Shown here: positions 12,701-21,317 of the stretch, in pieces
How the letters are laid out: every line of letters begins with the position of its first letter
How positions within the stretch are numbered: the first letter of the stretch is position 1
NCBI GenBank assembly: GCA_002245135.1
Contig: NGBS01000658.1
Location: 1 to 26,665 of the forward strand
DNA length: 26,665 nt
Source of the DNA: Proteromonas lacertae
Lineage: Eukaryota > Sar > Bigyra > Opalinata > Proteromonadidae
Direction of reading: 5' to 3'
Translations under genes and position numbers: made by a program
The notes under the pieces: generated by a model
Seen by the model: the letters and a program-made list of their open reading frames with translations, nothing else
What the model was told of the DNA's origin: nothing
Database searches by the model: none

Positions 12701-13901
12701 TAAAGTAATAAAAAGAGATGATGATGTAAAGAAGTTGAGTGATGATGATGTTATTGATGATTTTGAAAACAATGAAAGTGATAGTTATTCTAGCAGTAAT
12801 AGTAATAATAGTAGTAATAGTAGTAGTGAAAAATCTGAAGAAGAAGAAGATATTGATGATGATACAGACAATGCAGAAGTTGAATCTACTATCCACTCAT
12901 CTGTTTCTTTAGTTTCAGATATTACATATCACTCATTAAATGATGGATCTATTTCTTTTTCAATACCAAAAGTTGGTATTAACAATAACAGTAAGGAATC
13001 AAGTCAATTAAATAGTGTAGATTTATCTATACAAAACTATGATAATTCAAATACAACAAATACAACAACTGAATTTTCTACAACTACATTTTCTTATTCA
13101 GATGACAAAATTCAAAACAATACTAGAAAAGATAATTTGTCTTTTCAGATTGCTTTTGAAATAAATTTGAAAAGCTATAATGAGAGTTATATAAATAGAA
13201 ATGAAGCAAAAATTAATTATTTATATACAATTCCAGAAATTAAAAAAACATCTAGAGAAATACACAAATCAAGATATGATTATTCTCCATTACATACTTT
13301 TACTCCTGTAAAATATAATGCAAACAACATTCAAAACAATGAAGATATGAGTAGATATTCTACTCCAAGATTATATAAGCGCTGTGATGAAGAATATTCA
13401 TACATTAATCATCCAGCCAATTCAACATCTTCATCAAGTAGTGTTTGTTCTGATAGTTATTCATATGATTCAGCATGTCCTTTGTATAATAATTATGATA
13501 TGAGTAATTCAACTACATACTCATATTATACTCCATCCTCATCTTCTACTTCATCTTATAGTAGTTCATTGAATAGTAAACCATATTATTATCATACTGA
13601 CAAATATAATTCTACAAATTCAAACTTTATTAAACCAAAGAATATTTATAAAAGAAAAGTTTATGATGATTTACCTAAACATGAATCCAATCCAAAAATA
13701 AAGTGTGAACCTCCATATAGAAGAATATCTAACATAAAAGAATCTTCAACAACAATAAAAGTAGATAATTTCAAACATAAATGGCTAAGTACCGATAATA
13801 CTCTCAGAAAAAAACTAAATTATTTTGCATCATACAAATATGATATTGTATATACATTTTTATATCTTTCTCTATTTATAATAGGTTTATTTAATGTATA
13901 A
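3618..13901 (+). CDS. Giant Hsp110-like protein: ATPase domain, lid, helical repeats, tail anchor (3156 aa)
   Basis: Hand splicing gives 26 exons and 9471 coding nt. Exons: 3618-3730, 3755-3812, 3839-3982, 4009-5084, 5112-5484, 5514-5575, 5610-5774, 5809-6456, 6497-6806, 6841-7772, 7802-7999, 8035-8341, 8373-8434, 8465-8677, 8711-9629, 9661-9722, 9778-10170, 10213-10399, 10440-10489, 10524-10889, 10918-11101, 11130-11191, 11222-11422, 11455-11716, 11749-11810, 11840-13901. Residues 1-400 are an Hsp70/Hsp110 ATPase domain: GVDVGGRKITLS (phosphate loop 1), LKEYIGR (keeps the Lys equivalent to Hsc70 K71), LLLDMGYINCSST (phosphate loop 2), GGRYID, and IIGGSLRIPLIQ (adenosine loop). The beta-sandwich substrate domain is almost absent. 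A lid-like helical segment (about 425-545) follows, then about 1900 residues of Lys/Glu/Asn-rich repeats, an acidic region (about 2510-2820), a Ser/Thr/Tyr-rich region, and a hydrophobic end, IVYTFLYLSLFIIGLFNV. Loop 1 lacks the usual Thr pair, so ATP hydrolysis may be weak. A membrane-anchored scaffold or holdase is my inference. Confidence 0.85.
4009..5084 (+). other. Main ATPase-domain exon of the giant Hsp110-like gene
   Basis: This exon carries most of the nucleotide-binding domain, the vestigial linker and the start of the lid. Motifs in order: NEVIICHPCYYNEKQ (Hsp70 'vPAYFnd.QR' strand), LSASLCFGYEN, LLLDMGYINCSSTIV (compare Hsp110 'vDIGhss'), GGRYIDNLL, LSASGADTIHISID (compare Hsp110 'LSAN..a.fsve'), IIGGSLRIPLIQ and TINMDECMSLGNSYYG. 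The sequence 'LSA' plus an acidic loop and the phosphate-2 form point to Hsp110/Grp170 rather than canonical Hsp70. After IQSGKW only about 30 residues separate the ATPase domain from the helical part, where Hsp70 would have a beta sandwich of about 110 residues. The exon is nearly identical to 19641-20719 (minus) and, over 819 bp, to 23753-24574 (minus). Confidence 0.85.
4018..5075 (+). repeat. ATPase-core homology block, copy 1
   Basis: Almost identical to 19647-20704 in inverted orientation, with only a handful of base changes, clustered toward the 3' end. The 4069-4887 part is also nearly identical to 23753-24574. Exons 1-3 just upstream differ strongly between the genes. Confidence 0.9.
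5991..6221 (+). repeat. 231-bp direct repeat, copy 1
   Basis: Bases 5991-6221 read identically to 6875-7105 (offset 884). Both copies are exonic and in the same frame, coding the helical stretch that includes NELNKKYNDINELLNNNKNI. The flanks differ completely, so this looks like a recent internal duplication or conversion within the tail. Confidence 0.9.
6875..7105 (+). repeat. 231-bp direct repeat, copy 2
   Basis: Second copy of the identical 231-bp coding segment at 5991-6221. It is followed by unrelated sequence (AKIEHLKDLMRHYSDNP here, DGYKRRIEFCLKEIDE in copy 1). Confidence 0.9.
9723..9777 (+). other. Longest intron (55 nt), expanded by ATT/AT microsatellite
   Basis: The intron runs from GTATTAATAAATATATAG to TATATATATAG and is lengthened by about eight ATT units followed by AT units. 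The neighbouring frames join in phase 2 (TA|T). Most introns here are 24-35 nt, so this one has grown by simple-repeat slippage. The internal 'ATATATAG' at 9733-9740 could act as an alternative 3' splice site. Confidence 0.7.
11840..13901 (+). other. Terminal exon: acidic, Ser/Tyr-rich and membrane-anchor segments
   Basis: The last exon of the giant gene codes about 686 residues. It starts with one more helical segment (IVVSEEIEEYIDENN...YQEVVNELEKLV). Next come about 320 Glu/Asp-rich residues with a SNSNNSSNSSSEKSEEEE tract, then about 300 residues rich in Ser, Thr, Tyr and Asn (for example PSSSSTSSYSSSLNSKPYYY). A basic stretch, KRKVYDDLPKHESNPKIK, precedes the end, where about 20 hydrophobic residues finish at FIIGLFNV and TAA. 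A hydrophobic helix at the extreme C-terminus with basic residues before it is the layout of a tail-anchored protein. No signal peptide is visible at the N-terminus. Confidence 0.75.
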
Positions 13902-14031
13902 GGATTTTAAAAAAGAAAATAGTAAATATTAATAAATAATTGCTAATTTGTTTGTAATGTATTTAAATTCTTGTGATTTTGGTTATAAATATGAATGAAA
14001 ATAGATATTTAAAAATTGAGGTAAACCAAAA

Positions 14032-14043
14032 TTTTCGCGCCAA
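14032..14043 (+). promoter_or_regulatory. Consensus E2F/DP-type site upstream of PRIMPOL
   Basis: TTTTCGCGCCAA is a perfect match to the E2F consensus TTTSSCGC and stands out as a GC-rich word in very AT-rich DNA. It lies 3 bp before the chosen PRIMPOL start codon. E2F sites typically control S-phase and replication genes in animals, plants and many protists, which fits a primase-polymerase. The closeness to the ATG implies a very short 5' leader or a site over the transcription start. Confidence 0.55.
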
Positions 14044-14046
14044 TAC

Positions 14047-15487
14047 ATGAAAAAGAGAATTATTCAGCCTACAGAGTATATATTCATATATTACATACGG
14101 TTTAGGTTTTATGATCATTCTGAGATAATAATTAAACCATGTCCTGTTAGTATTGCTAAACCTTGTAGTAGATATACGCCAACATTCTACCCTTTACAGT
14201 CTCAAGCATTTGAAGAATATGATAGGAGAGAAAATGAAAATATAAAAGTATTATGGATAGCAATTATTCATTTAGGTGTTTTCTAGAGAAAATAGCGAGA
14301 ATGGGAAAAGAGAGTTTTTTGTTGCTAATGAAGTAGAGTTTTGGAAATTTTACGATAATGAAGATATCTTTTTTAAATAGATTAAGTAATTCTTTAACTT
14401 ATATAAATCCAATAGAAAGGCATTATTACGAGATAATAAAGGAGAATACACCTTGCAGACTATATTTTGATTTAGAAGTATTATATATGTTTAAATATTA
14501 CATTAATAGTATGAAAAAGAGTTTAATGAAAGTGTAGATGAGAATAAACTATTAAATGATTTCTATTATTCAGTAAGCTCTGCACTATTTTCTTTATTTG
14601 ACATATATATAAATCCAAATAATTTTGTTCCATTATGTTCATCAAGAAAAGAAAAATTCAGTTATCATTTTGTTATTCATATGAATGAAAAAATACTATT
14701 TAAATCAAATGTAGAAATAAAATCATTTATAGAAGAACTCTATAATAATTATTCACTACCATCTCTATGGGTAAATGGTAAAGATGGTGATAATAGTGTT
14801 TATGTAATTGATAAAAATGTATATACAAAGAATAGAGCTTTTAGATTGTATTTGTCATCAAAGTATAATAAGAAACAAATACTAACAACTCCTCCAAATA
14901 TGGTTAATCCTTTGATATTATCATCAGAAGAAAGATTATCATTTTTCAAAAAGACATTAATTACAGATTTTTGGGATAAAGAAGAATTAAAATCATTTAA
15001 ATTATTGGATTATAAACATCATTTAGAATATAAAAATCCAATAATTGATAATAGAATTAATAGTGTTAATATATCTAATGATAGTAATTCTAATACAATT
15101 ATCAATAATAATAATTTAATTTTTCAACCTCTAATCGATTATATATTAAACACTTTTCGTAATGGTGAAGCAAAACAATGTGATTCGTATATTAGGAATT
15201 GGGTTTGTACTTATACTGAAAAGACATGTTTTATTGTACTGAATATTGAGAAGTATAGATGGTGTGGTAATATCAATAGATGGCATAAATCTAATCATAT
15301 ATACTTTGTTGTGGATGTCAGTTATGGATGTTATTATCAGAAGTGTTATGATGTTGATTGCTCGAATTATAAATCGGAAGCAATTCCATTAACTCAAGAT
15401 ATTCTTAAATTGACAATTAATAGTCTACGAAAGTATTTTTGTGAGAATAAAATAGAAATTCCTCTAAATATTCAGAATATTACTTAG
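14047..15487 (+). CDS. PRIMPOL: PrimPol primase-polymerase (archaeo-eukaryotic primase family)
   Basis: The enzyme makes DNA primers and restarts stalled forks in nucleus or mitochondria. Five exons (14047-14075, 14106-14247, 14276-14363, 14416-14477, 14510-15487) give 1299 nt, 432 residues. The archaeo-eukaryotic primase signature is present: catalytic LYFDLE (the D-x-E pair), KFSYHFVIH (S-x-H), and VIDKNVYTKNRAFRLYLSSK (third metal aspartate and conserved Arg region). The C-terminal zinc knuckle has its Cys-His-Cys-Cys ligands, in YRWCGNINRWHKSNH and YQKCYDVDC. Human PRIMPOL is 560 residues; this one stops soon after the zinc knuckle and lacks the RPA-binding tail. Intron 14364-14415 does not start with GT and looks U12-type; without removing it the frame closes inside exon 3. 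A one-base assembly error there is the alternative. It converges tail-to-tail, 64 bp apart, with the minus-strand gene. Confidence 0.9.
14364..14415 (+). other. Candidate U12-type AT-AG intron in PRIMPOL
   Basis: The segment begins ATATCTTTT (U12 5' consensus ATATCCTTT) and holds TTCTTTAAC at 14390-14398 (U12 branch consensus TTCCTTAAC), 17 nt before the terminal AG. Removing these 52 nt joins ...FYDNE to RHYYEIIKENTPCRLYFDLE with exact frame and good PrimPol similarity. Every other intron in the window starts with GT. Confidence 0.5.
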
Positions 15488-15551
15488 TATGAAGTTGTAT
15501 TAACAAAACAACTCAATAGAATTTTAAATTTGTTAATTACATTAAAATAAG

Positions 15552-18500
15552 TTAATATGGTGCTGTGTTTTTTCTTTTTTTATACATTCCTTTTATATTA
15601 TTGTGATTAATATTCTTTGGTGTAGTTTTTTTCTTTGACATTTCCTAAAATTATATAAATGAGTTATTCATTATACTTTTACTTGCATTAGTAATGTATT
15701 TAAGGCTAAATAAATATCTTGCAAATGTTCTTTTGTCTTTTCATTTAATTTATTCCCTTTTATTAATGAATTTTTGTTAGGAAATGATCTTATTATATTA
15801 GGAATTTCTACTCTATCTTTTATTGCCACATCCTGTAACAATGGTTCTAGATTTAGTATTTTTTTCTTTATATCATCGATCAGTTTAATTTTATCAATAT
15901 CTACATCTATTTCAGATACATTAGATTTATTTTCTTTTTGTCTTTTAGGAGATTGAATTATCTAAATTATATATATTATTACAAATACTCTTTCTACATC
16001 ATTTCTTAATGATATAACAGTTTCAAGCTTTTTATCTAGTGTTATTTCTGAATCTTCTCTCAATTCAACTCCAATTGTTAAATCACCATTTCTTTTTCTT
16101 AGTATGTCTGGTATTGTTATTCTATCTTCTAGATGATATGTTTTTATTTCTAGTCTTATATACTTTCTAAAATATAATATTACTAAATCAATACAAATGT
16201 CTTTTTATTTCATCTATAATGTCAAATTTTGTTGATGGCTATAAAACAAATAAGAATTGATATTTATACAGAAGATATTTTCCTATTTTTGATAATCCTA
16301 TCCTTAATACTATCATTTTTTGGTGTTTTAATCTCAATCTTTATAATCTCATCATGATTTGCTTTTAATGGAGTATTATTCTTAGATCTTGGAGTTTTCT
16401 TTTGTTTAATATATAAATTGTTCTTTATATTATTTTTTATTTTCTAAACAGAATTATAAAATGAGTTAATTATACTTCTATTTCTTTCATCAAATCATCT
16501 AATTGAATTATCTTAGAGTGTAATGACTGGTTTGTATATTTCTCTAAATTGTTTCCTTCAATTAATTGATTTGTCTTTTTATTCAGCAAATCTGGATTTA
16601 TTTTTACTTTTCTTAATATACTGTCATTTTTTAATTCTTCCTTCACAATCTTCAATTTTTCATGTATTGTATTTATCAATTTTCTTTTTATATCTAATAG
16701 ATTATCTATCTTTTTTATATAATCATCACTCTCATTCAATAATCTATCCAAATCATAATTTGATATTCTTGTTGAAATTTTAGACTTTAAGTAAACAGGA
16801 ATTTCTATTTCTTCATTTAAATGTTTATATTTCTCACAATAACCTAAAATTCCTTTTCTAAATCAATAAAGGATACGAAAAATACGTCCTTTCATTTAAT
16901 ATTATTATCTTTCTCATTCTTTCATTATTTTCTTCATTATTTTGAATGTTGTTGTTATTTGTTTTTATTTCATTCTTATTTGTTGCTGATTCTCTGTAAT
17001 TTTCTTTTAATATAACCTATATCATTATTATATACAATAAAACAAAATACTGGCAATTGTTTCATCAGTTTAATGACTTTATTATATACTTCATTAAGTT
17101 TATTATTATTTGGTAGTTTTTTACCAACAATTAATCTACCAGTTTTCTTGGATATTAAACTCTTATCGATATGTAAATCTTCATATGGGATGATATTATT
17201 ATTTACCATAGAGTGAATAAAAAACCTATTAAATTTAAAATGTAAAAACTATACAAATTTGAAATTATTATATCACTTCTCTTTGTCATTATATTCTTTT
17301 CTTCTTCCTATTTATAAAATAGTAAATAATATAATACAATTATTACATCTAAACAATTAATAGTTTTATTGAATAGATTTTTAACATTTGAATATACTAT
17401 ATTCTTTAAATCTCCATAATCTTTCAGTTCTTTTAAATAGTTCTTTATTTCTTTTTTGTCACTCAATTGAAGGTTAATTCTACATAATTTATTAACAATT
17501 TCTCTATAAATTATAGGTGAAATAATGAAAATACTTAAAACACTCTATGATAGTAATTAACTTATCTATATTTTGATTATCTTCGTTTATCTTATTTATA
17601 ACTTCTATTTGTTGGTTATTATTATATTGCATTTTCTGCATTTCAAAGCCATTATTAACAATTCTTTCATTTTTCTTAATATTCATGATAGATTTCATTT
17701 CATTAATCACATTATCATAATCACTTAACGGATATTGTTTATCTTTATATACCATATCTTTCGCCATTCTAATAACATCCTCTTTAATTAGTTCTGGATT
17801 ACTGTTCTTGTTAAATCTATCAAAATAGATATATATTAGGATATACTCAACTAACAAATTATTTAATTTTTCTTTTCTTTCCTTTTGTTTCACATTATAT
17901 TCAATAATAAATTTCTAATAAAAACAGAATTATAATAGTTATACTTCATATTTCTCTAATTCCTTTGATAATTTCTTATGTTGACTATCATATTCACTAT
18001 CATTTAATGGGACTTGTTTATTTTGGTTAATTTCTGCTTTTAATATATCAATGGAAGAATAAAATGGATAATTCTTCATATTTGACTCTAGTTTATTTAT
18101 TAATGCTTGTATTTCAGAATGTTTACGTGAAATATCTACATTTGGAGAACATTCTTTTAGATAATTTGGTTGAGTATTACTTCTCTTTTTTAAACCTTTT
18201 ATAACCTCATCATTCTTTATGGCATTTCTATTCTTACCATCTTCACATCTAGCATCAATATAATTTTGGTTAGTTTTGGGAGTATGTAACTCATTCTTCT
18301 GATAATCATTCTTTAATATTACATTCTTTATGATATGATCTTTCATAATCAGAATGTCATTATATTTAATAATTTCTGAATTTTTATCGTTCTTTTTGTA
18401 GGAATTATCCTTTTCTTCTAAATCATTCAATATTTGTTGAAGTTGAGCAAATCTAACAACTGGATTGTTTTGTTTATTTGCTTCTTCCATTTTTCTTTTT

Positions 18501-21110
18501 ATTTCTTTCATTTTAGGAGAATATGGATTTTTCTTCATATAATCATCTAATTGCTTCAATACTTTATTAATTCCTTCTTCTATATTATTATCTCTATTTG
18601 AAGATTTTGGTGGTGATTCATTTATCATATTTCTACTATTTTTGTGAATTGTTAATTGACTAATTATATCTTTATATTCTTGTAATGAATGATAATTTTC
18701 ATCATTTATTAGTCTTATTATTCGATTCATATCATCAGAATTCAGTCTGTTCTTATTACCATCTCCACATATCATTTCTGTTATTCTTTTTATACAATCA
18801 TTTCTTTGGTTGTTATAATCACTGATATATATCTATCATTATTAAAAATAACAAATTATACTTTAAAATTCTCCAATCTTGAAGAAAGTTTGTCGAATTG
18901 AGTATTATATTCAATTGATGATAAAGGTAATGCTTTTATCTTTTCAATTTGTTTTTTAATCATTCTGATGTTTGGATATTCAGGAAATTGGTTTATACAA
19001 GATTCTAATTCTTTAATCAAATTATCAATCTCTTCTTGATGATGTTGAGGCATTGGGAGTGGTCTAAATCAAATAACAACAATAAATAGAATATCATACG
19101 GTGGATGAATATTTTTCACTGGAGAAGTATTTTTTCTTTTATTCAAAGTAATATTGTTATCTAAAACAGGAATTGGAACAGGGTTATTTGAATTAGAAGG
19201 TGATGGAGTAGAATTATATCCACCCGTTTTATGTCTTTTACTTAAAATATTCATACTACAAAAGAAAAATATTAATTCATACTTTCTCATCTCATCTTCA
19301 ACAATACTTAATTTTTCTTTAATCTTTTCAATATATATATTCTTCATTTTATTCTCTCTATTGATGTCTTTTAAATATGCAGATACTTTACTCTCTTTTT
19401 TGTACTTGTTTCTAAATACTTCACTTATTAAGTTTAGCTTTTTTATCAGTATTCTCTTATACAAATCTTCAATTTCATCATAATTGTTATTATCAACTAA
19501 TTTCTTTGATTTTACTCTTTTTAATACTTCACTTATTTCATTCTTATTCTCATCTGTATTTATAATTGTATTATCTTCTAATAAATGTTGTAGATAATAA
19601 CTAATAATAATAATAATAATATGATTATCTTTATATATACCATTCTCCTTCTATATCATTTCTTAATGAAGCACATTTTTGAACTATTGATTCATTATTA
19701 CATATTCTTTTGATTGTATCATATATTTTACTAATTCGTTCTTTTACATTCCATGTGTTATTACATTTGTCATTATTTAATCTGGAAGAAGATTCTATTT
19801 GATGGATTTTTATTTTCTTTTCATTATATGAATATCTCCATTTTCCACTTTGAATTAATCCATAATAACTATTACCTAAACTCATACATTCATCCATGTT
19901 TATTGTTCGATTTAAATTTATATCATTATCTAACTCACTCTTTAAATAATTTTCTATCTCTTTTTGAATTAAAGGAATTCTTAAACTTCCTCCTATTATC
20001 ACTATCTCTAATTTCTTATTATCTTCTTCTTCTATTAAACCACTGTTTACAATACTGTCTTTTATTATATCAATCACTTTGGTATTTATTCCATTATTTT
20101 TCAATATTTCATTTAATTCATTTACACTGTAATCACTTTCATAATCATTATCACCATCATCAATACTTATATGAATTGTATCAGCTCCACTTGCACTTAA
20201 CTTCTCTTTCATCTTTATTATCTCTTCTTTCACTTTCACATATAATTTTTCACTTATATTATCTATATTCATACCCATTTTTCCAATCAAAGCATTTACT
20301 AATAAATTATCGATATATCGACCTCCAATCTTATCATTGTTATAACTGTGACTTAATATCTCACATTCATCTTTCTTGTATTTTACTATTGTACTACTAC
20401 AGTTTATATAACCCATATCTAATAATAAAACAATTCTCTCTTCATTTTCATTCAATTTATTGTTGTTTTCATATCCAAAACATAAACTCGCACTTAAATA
20501 TTCAGGAATATTCTTTAGCACTTTCATTTCACATACTTTATATAATTCATTTATATATTCGATTTGTTTTTCATTGTAATAACATGGATGACATATTATT
20601 ACTTCATTTCCTTCTTTCATCATTGTTTCTTTCAAATATTTCATTAACAATACAAATAATGTATCACATGCAAAATATCCATCACTACAGTTTAAATCAT
20701 TAAATTTCAATTTAGGCAACTAAATAAAAAGATAAATAAAGAAGAAAAAATACTTTAAAACATAAACCATTTTTATCTATTTTTACTTCACTTGGATAGA
20801 ATTTATAATTCTCAGTTTGGATATTCAAACCATCAACAATGTATCTACCAAGATATTCTTTCAATTCACAAGCTGAATTGTTATATAAGCGAATTGACTA
20901 AAAATATCAAACATATATACATTTGTTTTGGCAGCTCTTCCATAATAGAGTTTTATTCCATCTGTAACTAATCCAACACTATAAATAACAACTGTAAAAA
21001 TACAATGTTAATCTCTCACTATATGCATTTTCTTTTATCTGACAATTAATTCCATTATACTCTGATATTACACAATTCCTTCCTCCAAAATCTACTCCAT
21101 AAAAACTCAT
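15552..21110 (-). CDS. Hsp110-like protein with YP and IP helical repeat tail (1660 aa)
   Basis: Twenty exons sum to 4983 nt: 21110-21004, 20978-20921, 20897-20754, 20719-19641, 19600-19283, 19255-19100, 19063-18862, 18832-17945, 17914-17847, 17816-17535, 17503-17338, 17307-17255, 17225-17051, 17016-16886, 16857-16476, 16443-16270, 16238-16195, 16166-15989, 15961-15677, 15644-15552. The start is chosen because MSFYGVDFGGRNCVIS is phosphate loop 1. Exons 2 and 3 are 58 and 144 nt, as in the other two genes. After the ATPase domain and lid come a Pro/Ser linker (NSTPSPSNSNNPVPIP), YP repeats (INQFPEYPNI, MKNYPFYSSI, KKNPYSPKM), then about five IP repeats (IEIPVYLKSK, VKINPDLLNKKTNQLIEGNN, ITIPDILRKRNGDLTIG, VEIPNIIRSF, LISKKTGRLIVGKK), and a basic C-terminus. 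No membrane segment is seen. A scaffold or chaperone role is inferred; no exact function is recognised. Confidence 0.85.
17939..19063 (-). other. YP-repeat exons of the 1660-residue gene
   Basis: Exons 19063-18862 and 18832-17945 show the repeat layout. Each unit has a helix, then Y/F-P-x-Y/P, then an I...I helix pair, a Leu-Pro or Pro-Leu turn, and a final helix that ends at a phase-0 intron: LSSRLENF-K before the first intron and LSKELEKY-E before the second. The exon after each begins [I/K]-[Y/F]-I. The longer exon carries two units joined by a variable Asn/Lys-rich linker. This is the segment shared with bases 1-616. Confidence 0.75.
18378..18993 (-). repeat. Inverted repeat, right arm
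   Basis: Reverse complement of 1-616, inside exons 7-8 of the minus-strand gene. The matching intron is 18833-18861. Past 18378 the two genes diverge abruptly within an exon. Confidence 0.9.
19647..20704 (-). repeat. ATPase-core homology block, copy 2
   Basis: Inverted, nearly identical copy of 4018-5075. Protein differences are few, for example QKEIENYL for QNEIENYV, and KKIKIHQ for KKIIIHQ. Confidence 0.9.
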
Positions 21111-21208
21111 CTGTGATTCTATATGAAAAAAAATAGCTAAAAATTTGTAAAATGTATACTCTATATTAAAAATAATATTTTAAATCCTTATAAAATGGTT
21201 TATTCCCT

Positions 21209-21226
21209 TTTAGATTTAAATCTAAA
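21209..21226. promoter_or_regulatory. 18-bp perfect palindrome upstream of the 1660-residue gene
   Basis: TTTAGATTTAAATCTAAA is its own reverse complement. It lies in the 207-bp gap between two minus-strand Hsp110-like genes, about 100 bp before the start at 21110. It could bind a dimeric factor, but AT-rich DNA yields palindromes by chance and no known site is recognised. Confidence 0.3.
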
Positions 21227-21317
21227 TTCAAACTTATTTGTTAAGAGTTTGATTTTGGTTTGATATTTCATTTTGAAAAAAAAACAAAATAAAAAGCAAT
21301 TAAATGTTAATATAATC

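Noticed and set aside
12780-12850. Microsatellite (AGT/GAA runs) in the acidic region
   Set aside because: It is in frame and codes the Ser/Asn and Glu tract of the protein; this is normal low-complexity coding sequence.
3618-13901. A ciliate-type code with TAA/TAG as glutamine, suggested by the tiny introns
   Set aside because: CAA/CAG serve for Gln throughout, spliced frames never contain TAA, TAG or TGA, and genes end with each of them (TGA 3475, TAA 13899, TAG 15485).
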